The notes below the pieces were generated by a model, which was not told the origin of the DNA, did no database searches, and was given only the letters and a program-made list of their open reading frames with translations. Shown piece by piece: positions 45,240 to 53,901 of a stretch of 64,000 bases of DNA. The position numbers and the translations under genes are program-made. Origin of the DNA: Methanoplanus limicola DSM 2279 (lineage in GTDB: Archaea; Halobacteriota; Methanomicrobia; Methanomicrobiales; Methanomicrobiaceae); contig NZ_CM001436.1 of assembly GCF_000243255.1 (NCBI RefSeq), forward strand, positions 1,338,077 through 1,402,076, written 5' to 3'. The stretch's first letter is position 1, and each line of letters opens with the position of its first letter.

Positions 45240-46364
45240 TCACATATCAGCATGCCACGTAATATGCCTGTTAACAATAAAATTCCACAAAAATGCTACA
45301 AAAATACCAATAATATTAGACACCATATAGTAAATCCCGAAGAACTCTGTCAGACTCATCAGCACGGCGAAGTTAATAACCAGCCCACCAACCGAAACTA
45401 CCTGAAAGGATGCAAACCTCTTCCATACTGATTTTATCCTGTGATTTGCACTTCCTTTTCCACCAAACGTCCACCTGTCGTTTAAGATAAAATTTGTAAT
45501 TATTGATGTTTCTATTGCAATAAGGGCTGATATGAGATAATAAAGCCCGATATATTCAGTAAATGTGTATAGAATTGCAGAATTTACAACAATCCCGGAT
45601 GCACCTACAATTCCGAATTTAATTATCTTTTTCCATTCTTTCCATGTTGCAGTATCGTGATTGAAAAGGGCAAAAGTGCCTATGTCCACACACTGTTTAA
45701 TATAATCCAGCATTGTGCTGAGCTTAAGCTTACTTTCACCAACTTCTCTGTCCTTAAATGTAAACGGAATCTCCTTTGCCCTCTCCCATCTCCCTTTACC
45801 AAGTACTTCCATCAGGATTTTATACCCGCGTGGTTTCAGCCCGGCATTCCGGACAACATCCTTCTTTATGGCAAAAAAACCGCTCACAGGGTCGGTTATC
45901 TCCGGAAACAGCATCCTCCCGAAGAATGTCGCACCGAGTGATATTATCCGGCGCTTTAACGGCCAGTTGGAGATGTCCCCTCCCTTCATATACCTGCTGC
46001 CTATTGCAACATCGTACCCGCCTTCTTTAATGGCCCGGTAAAATTCCGGGATGAGATCCGGCGGGTGTGAAAAATCGGCATCAATGACCTGGATAATATC
46101 TGACGAGGCCTCATCAAAGCCCTCAGCAACGGACTGTGAAAGGCCGTGGTCTTCATGCCTGACAATTATTCTGAGCCTTTCAAACTCACTTTTTAATTCT
46201 TCGACCTTCTGAATTGTCCCGTCCTTTGAGTCATCATCAACTACAAGAATCTCTCCGTTAATTCCGACATTGTCAAGAACCTCAAAATTTTTCCGGATTA
46301 TATTTTCAATATTTGTAAATTCATTAAAAGTGGGGATTATTATTGTTATATCTGAATTATTCAT
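45240..46364 (-). CDS. Dolichyl-phosphate sugar synthase fused to a GtrA-like membrane domain
   Basis: A 374-residue protein. An N-terminal GT2 domain (about 5-235) has ITIIIPTFNEFTNIENI, LVVDDDSKDGT, the metal site DADFSHPPD and GSRYMKGGDISNWPLKRR, close to DPM1-type synthases. A C-terminal GtrA-like domain follows (about 245-372) with four helices, including NFILNDRWTF and NFIVNRHITW. It transfers a nucleotide sugar to dolichyl phosphate and may help present or flip it. Base composition is ordinary again, unlike the genes to its left. It lies two bases after the GT39 gene, in one operon. Confidence 0.9.
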   Translation of the reverse strand: MNNSDITIIIPTFNEFTNIENIIRKNFEVLDNVGINGEILVVDDDSKDGTIQKVEELKSEFERLRIIVRHEDHGLSQSVAEGFDEASSDIIQVIDADFSHPPDLIPEFYRAIKEGGYDVAIGSRYMKGGDISNWPLKRRIISLGATFFGRMLFPEITDPVSGFFAIKKDVVRNAGLKPRGYKILMEVLGKGRWERAKEIPFTFKDREVGESKLKLSTMLDYIKQCVDIGTFALFNHDTATWKEWKKIIKFGIVGASGIVVNSAILYTFTEYIGLYYLISALIAIETSIITNFILNDRWTFGGKGSANHRIKSVWKRFASFQVVSVGGLVINFAVLMSLTEFFGIYYMVSNIIGIFVAFLWNFIVNRHITWHADM

Positions 46365-46366
46365 AT

Positions 46367-47878
46367 TTACCCTGTCTTTGATTTGAAGATGTAGATGTTT
46401 GTATGCTGACCCATAAGTTCAGCGTTATTATCAAGCCACTCTATGGCGTCGCCATTTGGATTTGCAGCAAAGATATCTCCTGTCAGAACATAATATGTCG
46501 TCTTCCCGCCTGCTTCATCGCTGATTTTCTTAAGGGTTTCAGAGTCTGATGCCAATTTTTCAATTGTATTGTCATCAGTACTGCTATAATAATAATTAAG
46601 GGGTTGTCTCATATATCCGGGCATTACAACGATATAATCTCCGTCTTCTGTAATATCACTCAGCTTCCCGGAAAATCCACGCCAGTCATTCTTTGTAAAT
46701 CCGGAATAATACCCTGCAAGCATTGGTATGTTTATCAGCAGTGCAAATACAACCGCAACTGCGGCCACCTTTTTCCACTCAATGTTTCTCGGGACAAAAC
46801 CGGTGACTCCGGCAATTGCCACCAGTAAAAAAGGCATAACAAATATCAGGTACCTCGGAGACATCGGGATTTTTGCTGACAGAATCATGCTGACAATAAA
46901 CGGGATAAATATAGAGAGAATAAGGAGGAGAGCATAGCTTTTATTCTGTGTGTATATCCTGTAAATACCTCCTACTGCAAGCAGAAGCAGAATTACGGTT
47001 ATGAATAAATTCCCTCCGAGAATCATATTGAATGAATCGGTTATCACCGACATCCCGCTAAGTCCCCATGTAGGAGCTGATGCAGTCCTCTTAAAGAAGA
47101 GGCCTACTGTTACCATTATCAGGGGAAGTGATACAATAATAAAAGCGATTACTGACGTTGCAATCGGGATAATCCTCTTTTTGTCAGCCAGTATATCTTT
47201 TCCCTTTACAATCAGTGCATGAAGAACAATCAGCCCCACACCGATAAATACATAGAAATGAGTCCAGAACGCCAGTGCGGAAAATACTCCAAAGAGCAGC
47301 CACCACTTCATCTCATCCGTATTTATCGCCCACAGGTAGAAGAGAATTGCAAGCGAGAAGAAGAAGAGCATTGTTGTGTATGCCCTTGCATCCTGTGAAT
47401 AAAATATATGGAATGATGAGAAGGTCATCAGTGCAGCAGCGAAAATTCCGCCCGTCTTTCCGGTGAAAACTTTACCTATAAGGTATATGACCGGCACTGT
47501 AAAGGCACCGAATAATGCCGGCAGGAACCTCAGGACAAATTCACTGTCCCCAAATGCGAGCATAAAATGCTCCATATAATAGAACAGAGGAGGATTAAAT
47601 TCTCCTGAGGCTGTAGACTCCCATATTCCTGAGAGGCTCTGTGTTGCGAAAGTAAGTGTTGATGCCTCATCAAGCCACAGTGAGTTGAATCCCAGGTTAA
47701 AGAAGCGAAGCACAAATGCAACAATGACCAGACCTATAAGAACCTGTGTCATCATATCGGTCTTAACCGAATTAATTAATCCTTCAGCAGATAAATCCGG
47801 AATTATCTTCCCTGTTTCCGGAGCATTATCATTCTTTACTTCTTCACCTTTCTTTTTCCTGCCTGGTTTCTTCCCCAT
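46367..47878 (-). CDS. GT39/ArnT-like membrane glycosyltransferase
   Basis: A 503-residue GT-C enzyme. A Lys/Gly-rich cytoplasmic N-terminus (about 1-40) is followed by about 11-12 helices. The first external loop has the acidic motif SLWLDEASTLTFA, where PMT/ArnT enzymes hold the catalytic Asp-Glu, then GEFNPPLFYYMEHFML and the SQDARAYTT motif. It should take a dolichyl-phosphate sugar, probably made by the gene downstream, and add it to an outer-surface glycan or protein. A soluble C-terminal domain of about 90 residues follows the last helix. Confidence 0.88.
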   Translation of the reverse strand: MGKKPGRKKKGEEVKNDNAPETGKIIPDLSAEGLINSVKTDMMTQVLIGLVIVAFVLRFFNLGFNSLWLDEASTLTFATQSLSGIWESTASGEFNPPLFYYMEHFMLAFGDSEFVLRFLPALFGAFTVPVIYLIGKVFTGKTGGIFAAALMTFSSFHIFYSQDARAYTTMLFFFSLAILFYLWAINTDEMKWWLLFGVFSALAFWTHFYVFIGVGLIVLHALIVKGKDILADKKRIIPIATSVIAFIIVSLPLIMVTVGLFFKRTASAPTWGLSGMSVITDSFNMILGGNLFITVILLLLAVGGIYRIYTQNKSYALLLILSIFIPFIVSMILSAKIPMSPRYLIFVMPFLLVAIAGVTGFVPRNIEWKKVAAVAVVFALLINIPMLAGYYSGFTKNDWRGFSGKLSDITEDGDYIVVMPGYMRQPLNYYYSSTDDNTIEKLASDSETLKKISDEAGGKTTYYVLTGDIFAANPNGDAIEWLDNNAELMGQHTNIYIFKSKTG

Positions 47879-47929
47879 TTATATCAACAATATCTTTGAT
47901 CTATTTAATAAAAAGACATTTGCTATAAA

Positions 47930-48331
47930 TCAGGTGATAATTTCCTCGTCCTTTCCCTTCCATTCCGGATCAGCAACTGCAAGAAATATAAGATCAGAGC
48001 CTGTGGTATTCTCAATATACTGAACAGCTCCCGGCGGGATATAGACTGCCTGTCCGGGAAATACCTCTTTACTTTCCCCGTCAATGTGCATCATTCCCTT
48101 CCCTGAAAGGATATAATAGACCTCACTTGATTCCTTTAGCCTGTGCGGAACTGTCTTTTCGCATGCCGGCACAACTGCATGCGCAATACTGTATCCAATC
48201 CTTAGATCAAAGTCCTCATTTTTCCGGTGGAGAAGCTCGCACAATATACATCCATCGGCTGAACGGAAATATTCCTCTTCCTTAATATCCTTTATATACA
48301 TTGAGAAGATTTTGTTTCCTGAACTGATCAA
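47930..48331 (-). CDS. Single-domain cupin protein
   Basis: A 133-residue beta-barrel. The metal-binding motif 1 is spread over YSIAHAVVPACEKTVPHRLKESSEVYYIL (His/Glu ligands), and motif 2 is PGQAVYIPPGAVQYIENT. It resembles cupins used as sugar-phosphate isomerases or small-molecule sensors; the residues around motif 2 have no His in the usual place. Its position next to the glycan genes could hint at a sugar role, but the intergenic gap and the lack of overlap make that weak. Confidence 0.78.
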   Translation of the reverse strand: MISSGNKIFSMYIKDIKEEEYFRSADGCILCELLHRKNEDFDLRIGYSIAHAVVPACEKTVPHRLKESSEVYYILSGKGMMHIDGESKEVFPGQAVYIPPGAVQYIENTTGSDLIFLAVADPEWKGKDEEIIT

Positions 48332-48373
48332 TTTTTGTTTTGTAAGTTCAAATATTAAGGCAGGAGTTAAAAT

Positions 48374-48859
48374 ATGTCAAAGAAAGTAAAATTCGAGACA
48401 AACCATGGTGAGATCATCATCACACTCTATGATGACATGCCTGTCACAACCGGAAATTTTGAAAAGCTTGTATCCGAAGGATTCTATGACGGAATAATAT
48501 TTCACAGGGTCATAAACGGATTCATGATCCAGGCAGGATGCCCAAGGGGCACAGGTACCGGCGGTCCGGGTTACAACATCAAAGACGAGTTTGTAAAAGG
48601 GCACTCCAATGTAAAAGGCACTCTTGCAATGGCAAATACAGGACAGCCAAATACAGGCGGAAGCCAGTTCTTCATCAATCTTGTAAACAACAACTATCTT
48701 GACTGGGACAACACCTCCACACCATATAAGCACCCGGTATTCGGAGAGGTCTCAGAAGGTATGGATGTAGTCAATAAAATAGCCAAACTTCCGACTGACA
48801 GAGGCGACAAGCCAAAGAAAGAAGCCAAAATAATCAAAGCAACCCTCATTGAGGAATAA
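48374..48859 (+). CDS. Cyclophilin-type peptidyl-prolyl cis-trans isomerase
   Basis: A 161-residue cytoplasmic cyclophilin. Active-site segments are IIFHRVINGFMIQAGCPRG (Arg and Phe of the FHR motif), GTGGPGYNIKDE, LAMANTGQPNTGGSQFFI and HPVFGEVSEGMDVV. No signal peptide is present. It catalyses proline isomerisation in protein folding. A GGCAGGAG SD precedes the ATG. It is a single gene, divergent from the cupin gene. Confidence 0.94.
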   Translation: MSKKVKFETNHGEIIITLYDDMPVTTGNFEKLVSEGFYDGIIFHRVINGFMIQAGCPRGTGTGGPGYNIKDEFVKGHSNVKGTLAMANTGQPNTGGSQFFINLVNNNYLDWDNTSTPYKHPVFGEVSEGMDVVNKIAKLPTDRGDKPKKEAKIIKATLIEE

Positions 48860-48977
48860 TCAGGCTTTTAAAAAATTAAATTTTTTTGCACTTTTGCGGT
48901 TATATCTGTTTAAATGGATAATTATCTGGCATTGTGCCTTTTATTACTGCTGTAATGATTTCATCCGTCAATGGTAT

Positions 48978-48987
48978 CTTAAATAAA
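48978..48987 (+). promoter_or_regulatory. TATA box of the PolD small-subunit gene
   Basis: CTTAAATAAA is centred about 26 nt before ATG 49008, consistent with a leaderless mRNA. No SD is visible. Confidence 0.45.
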
Positions 48988-49007
48988 ATCAAATTACTTA
49001 TGAAGAA

Positions 49008-50501
49008 ATGAACAGCATCACCACAGCAATAATTACGAGATTTCTGGAGGCAGGGCTTCAGGTACATCCTGAGGTGGTTGTATATCTTCAGCAGTCAGGT
49101 GATGTCACACTAATTGACGGGATAATATCAAATGTACCTGAAAATGCACCTGTTGCACTTCCCTGTCATATCCCGGGATACAGCCAGGAGGGATTTGAAC
49201 CCGTAAGGCCGCGTTTAAAGGAATCGGGCGCTCCGGAAAATCTGCCTCCTGTAAAGGCAGAAAGGGACGGTACACGCTTTACAACACCGGGCAATGTTGA
49301 TATTGTCAGGGGAATAGGTGTTGAGGAGAAAGGCGGAGTTGACTACACCGATTTCACATATTATTTCAGAAACCGGTATGACAAACTCTCTAAATTTCTA
49401 AGGGGGAGGGGTGACCCGATGCCTATATCTGCCCTTACACAGACCGGGAGATATCAGCAGCAGGATGTCGCGGTTATTGGTATGGTCGTCGAACTGAGAA
49501 ATACTGCCAAGGGTCACAGAATGGCAGTAATAGAAGATCCGACTGACAAAATCAATGTACTCTTCAACAACAAAAGAGATTCCTTTGAAGAGGCTGAAAA
49601 ACTGATTCCCGATGAGGTCATACTTGTTAAGGGGAAATTATCAAGTGACGGCAATCTCTTCTTTGCCGATTCACTGCACAGACCTGATATTCCGCTTAAA
49701 AACGCACCTTTTAAGAGTGAAACTTCCGGAAAGGCTGTTTTAATATCTGATGTCCATGTGGGAAGCGATACATTTCTTAAAAAGGAGTGGGAGCGCTTTT
49801 CAGACTGGCTCTATGAATTTGATGCCCGTTATCTTCTGATCGCGGGTGATGTTGTGGACGGCATCGGTATCTATCCCGGACAGGAGAAGGAACTTACCAT
49901 ACAGAGCATTGACGGGCAGTATGAGGCGTTTGGAAAGATGCTCAAGAAACTTCCAAAGGACATACAGATAATCCTCTCTCCCGGAAACCACGATGCAATA
50001 AGAGGTTCTGAGCCTCAGCCGGGTCTTCCTGAACGCTTCTCAAAGCATTTCTCCGAGAATGTCACACTAGTTAAGAATCCGGCCTTTGTCAGGCTTCAGG
50101 GTGTGGGAGTTCTTATGTACCACGGAAGAAGCTATGATGATTTAATCTCCATGATTCCGGGTGCTTCATACACAAAACCGGAGGAGATGATGGTTGAGAT
50201 GCTTAAGAGGCGCCATCTTGCATGCACCTATGGTATGAGGACGCCGATTCTTGCCGCAAAAGAGGATGAGCTTGTAATAGATCCTATCCCCGAAATCCTG
50301 CATACCGGGCATGTGCATATCTGCGGTGCTGTAAACTATCGCGGGGTATTATGCATAAATTCCGGCACATGGCAGTCTCAGACATCTTTTCAGAAGCAGA
50401 TGAATATTCAGCCGACCCCTGCAAGGGCGGTTGTTGTTGATCTGGAGACGCTTGAACCTAAGATATATGATTTCACAGGCAATGTCCCTGTTATGGAATA
50501 A
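49008..50501 (+). CDS. polB: DNA polymerase D small subunit DP1
   Basis: Small (exonuclease) subunit of the archaeal replicative polymerase PolD. The 497 residues comprise an N-terminal helical domain, an OB fold (about 145-225, VAVIGMVVELRNTAKGHRMAVIEDP) and a calcineurin-like phosphoesterase domain with ISDVHVGS, GDVVDGIG, SPGNHDAIR, YHGRSYDD and HTGHVHICG, giving a full 3'-5' exonuclease metal site. The large subunit DP2 is not in the window. The N-terminus fits the family, so ATG 49008 is kept. Confidence 0.95.
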   Translation: MNSITTAIITRFLEAGLQVHPEVVVYLQQSGDVTLIDGIISNVPENAPVALPCHIPGYSQEGFEPVRPRLKESGAPENLPPVKAERDGTRFTTPGNVDIVRGIGVEEKGGVDYTDFTYYFRNRYDKLSKFLRGRGDPMPISALTQTGRYQQQDVAVIGMVVELRNTAKGHRMAVIEDPTDKINVLFNNKRDSFEEAEKLIPDEVILVKGKLSSDGNLFFADSLHRPDIPLKNAPFKSETSGKAVLISDVHVGSDTFLKKEWERFSDWLYEFDARYLLIAGDVVDGIGIYPGQEKELTIQSIDGQYEAFGKMLKKLPKDIQIILSPGNHDAIRGSEPQPGLPERFSKHFSENVTLVKNPAFVRLQGVGVLMYHGRSYDDLISMIPGASYTKPEEMMVEMLKRRHLACTYGMRTPILAAKEDELVIDPIPEILHTGHVHICGAVNYRGVLCINSGTWQSQTSFQKQMNIQPTPARAVVVDLETLEPKIYDFTGNVPVME

Positions 50502-50797
50502 ATATAGGGGCTGTTGCCCTATTTGGGAGTTTTAGCGCATTTTACCGGGTAATGTCCCTGTATTGTGGCTTTTTTGTCCTCTCACTGTGGATGTATGGCC
50601 CTCTTATTAAGTCCGGATAAATACAGCCATAAACCGTATGCAGGTTTATGGTTCTGGCAGTTATTTACTCAGAATAACTGTTATTCGTGATGAAACTGCC
50701 TGACCCTGAATATTACCTGGTTTTACCCTTGTCCTGCTTAAATATCTGTATTTTGCAGATATAATTTAAATACCGGCAAAACACTATTCAGGTTATA

Positions 50798-51301
50798 ATG
50801 AATGAGAAAAACCTGAAGATAATTCTTGCCGCATTTCCGGTTGTGATAATTATTATCGCAGTAATTATTCCGCTCTACACAACCGGGTGGGACGTTGAAC
50901 AGGCACTTTACGGCACGGACCCGGCAGCCGTAATAGAATCGTTTGAGATGAAGGGGAAGGATATGAGCAGCGGATATTTCACCCCTCAGGATTATGTTCT
51001 CTCTGATGACAAAAGCACCCTGACTCTCACAGGAATTATGAAAAATCCTTATTCTGAAGACCTGATCGTAACAGAACTCGGATACAGCATCATAATCGGT
51101 GGTGAAACTGCGGAACTGAAACTTACCCGCAGTGCGGCAATCCCGGCATCCGGCACAAGCGAGGTTGTACTCTCCGCCCCGGTGAGTGATAGCCAGTTGA
51201 GTGCCCTTTCCTCCGGCGAAAAGGTTGCATATGGCGACAGTCCGCTCTCGGATATGGCAATTGATATGTCCGGAATAAAAGTAGTATCAGGGGGTAAGTG
51301 A
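50798..51301 (+). CDS. Membrane-anchored beta-rich protein, function unknown
   Basis: The 167 residues have one N-terminal hydrophobic helix (about 8-27, preceded by NEKNLK), which acts as an uncleaved anchor or signal. A soluble, probably extracytoplasmic domain follows with alternating hydrophobic strands (TLTLTGIMKNPYSEDLIVTELGYSI, SEVVLSAP). The pattern resembles LEA14/immunoglobulin-like sandwiches, but I recognise no specific family. It is one base upstream of the next membrane protein, so the two are co-expressed. The 296-bp gap before it holds nothing clear. Confidence 0.72.
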   Translation: MNEKNLKIILAAFPVVIIIIAVIIPLYTTGWDVEQALYGTDPAAVIESFEMKGKDMSSGYFTPQDYVLSDDKSTLTLTGIMKNPYSEDLIVTELGYSIIIGGETAELKLTRSAAIPASGTSEVVLSAPVSDSQLSALSSGEKVAYGDSPLSDMAIDMSGIKVVSGGK

Positions 51302-51302
51302 A

Positions 51303-51914
51303 ATGACGGATGAATACGTAAATCCGGTAACACAGGGGACTGAGTCTTCACAGAGTGCTGATAAAAATTCCGGCTTTAACTATCCGGGAATCATTGCCGG
51401 AATTCTGATGATAATACTGCCTTTTACAGGGGCGTGGTGGCAGCTGACCTTTGGTGAGGATGCCCTGTATATCGCTGCCTCTCCGTTCACACTAACTGTG
51501 TACTCATTTGGAGACGCGATTATATCTCCTCTGATCACCTCTCTGACGATGGCGCTTACGGGGATCACGATATTATTCGGAATAATTCTTATTTTAGGGT
51601 CAGTATTTGCCAATATGCCGGAGAAGAAGAATATATCCGAAATACTTGTTAATTCAGGTTCTCTGAAGGCTGTATTTGTTGTTCTGGTCTTTTTTGTTGC
51701 AGTAATAACAGCAGGAATAATCTTCTCGCAGTACTTTTCATTATACGGCTTTTCCGGAAGTTTTCCCGTTCTGTCAGGATATTCTGATATGATAATGAAT
51801 TCCGGCGGATTTTCGGTGATAATTCCTGTAAAATCAGAATTGTCACCGGCACTGATTTTTGCTGTTATAGCGGCGGCTGCCGGTCTTGCATCCCGTTTTT
51901 ACGGGAAGAAATAA
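51303..51914 (+). CDS. Four-helix membrane protein, function unknown
   Basis: A 203-residue protein with a short polar N-terminus, a first helix near 26-44 followed by a loop with WWQLTFGEDALY, and three more helices (about 75-100, 118-140, 180-198). It ends in basic SRFYGKK. I recognise no family. It starts one base after the stop of the preceding anchored protein, which suggests that the two form a membrane complex. Confidence 0.72.
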   Translation: MTDEYVNPVTQGTESSQSADKNSGFNYPGIIAGILMIILPFTGAWWQLTFGEDALYIAASPFTLTVYSFGDAIISPLITSLTMALTGITILFGIILILGSVFANMPEKKNISEILVNSGSLKAVFVVLVFFVAVITAGIIFSQYFSLYGFSGSFPVLSGYSDMIMNSGGFSVIIPVKSELSPALIFAVIAAAAGLASRFYGKK

Positions 51915-52206
51915 TCTTTTTTATTTCGGCGGCTTCTCTTTTTTCTGACAGGGCTTTGGCAGCAGGGTATATTTTATATATTTTTGTGTCTTTTATTTGT
52001 GGTAATGTGTGGTGAATGTTTTTTCGCCGGTGAATGTTTTTATCGTTAACAGCCACCGCTCTATACTCCGCACAGAAGTTGCTTTATCTTTTGTGAAATC
52101 GCAACCATCAGCAGCGTTAGCTATTATATCTGCATTTTTCTTTGCTTTTACTTTTTATTATTTTTTTAGCTGGTGCTGCGGCTTTTTGTATGTCTTCTGA
52201 ATAAAC

Positions 52207-52269
52207 GACATCCGAAAAGCCGCCTTACAGCTTATGGCGTACAGTTACTCAGATGGCTTTTCGGGTGTC
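52207..52269. promoter_or_regulatory. 15-bp inverted repeat just upstream of the aromatic-operon promoter
   Basis: GACATCCGAAAAGCC (52207-52221) pairs with GGCTTTTCGGGTGTC (52255-52269) over 15 positions, with one T-G wobble. The 33-base loop contains a small GCC/GGC stem. The right arm ends two bases before the TATA box. It could be an operator or DNA cruciform at the promoter, a terminator for transcripts from the left, or part of a short RNA. Confidence 0.5.
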
Positions 52270-52270
52270 C

Positions 52271-52284
52271 CTTAATTTATATGT
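52271..52284 (+). promoter_or_regulatory. TATA box of the aromatic amino acid operon
   Basis: CCTTAATTTATATG lies about 25-30 nt before ATG 52306. It predicts an essentially leaderless mRNA for the first gene of the eight-gene operon. Confidence 0.55.
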
Positions 52285-52305
52285 AAGTTCATGGAATGAT
52301 TAAAC

Positions 52306-53103
52306 ATGAGGGGAAAAGAGATCCGACTCGAAAGGATAATGAAGAGGGAAACCGGCACAACCGTTATTGTACCGATGGACCATGGTGTATCGTCAGGCCC
52401 TATTCCGGGCCTTATAGATCTTGAAAGAAGCGTTGATCTCATCGCACTCGGTGGTGCAAACGCCGTAATCGGGCACATGGGCCTTGCACTTCACGGACAC
52501 AGAAAGGGAGGGCCGGATATCGGGCTTATACTGCATCTCTCAGCAAGCACAGATTTAGGCCCTGATCCCAATGACAAGGTGATGGTCAATACTGTTCAGA
52601 ACGCCCTTAAAATGGGTGCTGACGGTGTTTCTATGCATGTAAATGTAGGTGCTGAATCCGAGGCGAGGATGCTTTCAGACCTTGGGAGAACGGCAATTGA
52701 GTGCATCGAATGGGGCATGCCGCTTCTTGCAATGATGTACCCGAGGGGCAAAAAGATTAATGACGAAAATATGATAAATTCGGTTAAGATTGCTGCAAGG
52801 GTGGCCTCTGAACTTGGCGCAGATATCGTAAAAACGGTGTACACCGGAGATCCGGACTCCTTCAGGGAGGTTACGGACGGCTGCCACGTTCCGGTGGTTA
52901 TCGCCGGAGGATCAAAGACGAACGACATTGAGACCTTAAAGCTTATTGAGGGTGCAATGGAAGGCGGCGCTGCCGGTGTGTCTATCGGCAGGAATGCTTT
53001 CCAGCATGCACACCCTGACAGGTTCGTCCGTGCCGCTGCAATGATAGTGCATGAGAACAGAAGCGCTGAAGAGGCGATTGAAGTAATTAAAATGGGGATC
53101 TGA
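52306..53103 (+). CDS. ADH synthase family enzyme, copy 1
   Basis: 2-Amino-3,7-dideoxy-D-threo-hept-6-ulosonate (ADH) synthase of the DhnA-type class I aldolase family, the first step of the archaeal route to dehydroquinate (AroA' of Methanocaldococcus, MJ0400). The 265 residues contain VIVPMDHGVSSGPIPGL, HLSAST, MMYPRG with the catalytic Tyr, IVKTVYTGD with the Schiff-base Lys, and GGSKTND followed by SIGRNAFQH. Compared with copy 2, the PMDHGVSSGP segment and AMMYPRG make this the more likely true ADH synthase (inference). It is the first gene of the operon, four bases before copy 2. Confidence 0.9.
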   Translation: MRGKEIRLERIMKRETGTTVIVPMDHGVSSGPIPGLIDLERSVDLIALGGANAVIGHMGLALHGHRKGGPDIGLILHLSASTDLGPDPNDKVMVNTVQNALKMGADGVSMHVNVGAESEARMLSDLGRTAIECIEWGMPLLAMMYPRGKKINDENMINSVKIAARVASELGADIVKTVYTGDPDSFREVTDGCHVPVVIAGGSKTNDIETLKLIEGAMEGGAAGVSIGRNAFQHAHPDRFVRAAAMIVHENRSAEEAIEVIKMGI

Positions 53104-53107
53104 GATT

Positions 53108-53890
53108 ATGATTGGTAAGGAAATCCGTCTTGAAAGGATAATGAACAGAAATACCGGAAGGACAGTTATTATTCCGATGGACCACGGCTTTACGCTCGGA
53201 CAGATAGAGGGTCTTGGCGATATGCCAAAGATCATATCCGATGTATCCGACGGCGGTGCAAATGCCATCGTCCTTCATAAGGGAATGGTCAAGGCAGGAC
53301 ACAGGAAACACGGGCGTGATATCGGACTTATAGTGCATCTGTCAGCGAGCACATCCCTAAACCCCGATCCCAATGACAAAGTTATGGTATGCACGGTTGA
53401 GGAAGCCATCGGCATTGGTGCAGATGCGGTATCCATCCACATCAACCTCGGTGCCCCTCATGAGTCAAAGATGATTGAGGAGGCCGGAAAGGTGTCAAGG
53501 GAATGCACACGCTGGGGAATTCCGCTTCTTGTTATGATATACCCCAGGGGGGAAGGGGTTGATCCGGTTTCACTCCAGTCTGTAGGCCACTGTGTCAGGG
53601 TTGCGGAGGAACTTGGTGCAGATCTCATAAAGACCAATTACACAGGAGATCCTGAGACATTCAGGAAAATTACATCGTCATGCTCGGTGCCTGTCCTGGT
53701 AGCCGGCGGTGAGAAGGCCGGGGACCTTGAAACCCTTAGAACTGTCAGGGAATCTGTCCTGGCCGGAGGTGCAGGTGTCTGCCTCGGCAGAAATTCATTC
53801 CAGAGGAAGAATCCGGCAGAATTCATAAATGCACTCTGCAAAGTTGTCCACGATGAAGAAATGCCGGAAGAGGCGGTAAAAAATCTCTGA
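53108..53890 (+). CDS. ADH synthase/DKFP synthase family enzyme, copy 2
   Basis: The 260 residues are clearly paralogous to the preceding gene: both begin GKEIRLERIM and share PMDHG, HLSAST, DPNDKVMV, YPRG and KTxYTGDPxxFR. The Schiff-base Lys and the Tyr are kept, so it should be active. It differs at the substrate loop (PMDHGFTLGQIEGL) and in GGANAIVLHKG. In Methanocaldococcus the sister enzymes make ADH (MJ0400) and its precursor 6-deoxy-5-ketofructose 1-phosphate (MJ1585). This copy is a candidate for the second activity, by inference. Confidence 0.87.
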   Translation: MIGKEIRLERIMNRNTGRTVIIPMDHGFTLGQIEGLGDMPKIISDVSDGGANAIVLHKGMVKAGHRKHGRDIGLIVHLSASTSLNPDPNDKVMVCTVEEAIGIGADAVSIHINLGAPHESKMIEEAGKVSRECTRWGIPLLVMIYPRGEGVDPVSLQSVGHCVRVAEELGADLIKTNYTGDPETFRKITSSCSVPVLVAGGEKAGDLETLRTVRESVLAGGAGVCLGRNSFQRKNPAEFINALCKVVHDEEMPEEAVKNL

Positions 53891-53901
53891 GGCTGGGTTA
53901 T

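Larger units (their letters stand above)
51915..52305. other. Intergenic region before the aromatic operon
   Basis: No credible gene is present; the small frame at 52009-52200 is low-complexity and has no SD. GGTGAATGTTTTT occurs twice (about 52010 and 52028). A long inverted repeat and the operon promoter (separate entries) are the notable elements. Confidence 0.5.

Noticed and set aside
52009-52200. 63-codon open frame upstream of the aromatic operon
   Set aside because: Phe-rich low-complexity end, no SD, and it lies in an intergenic region with repeats.
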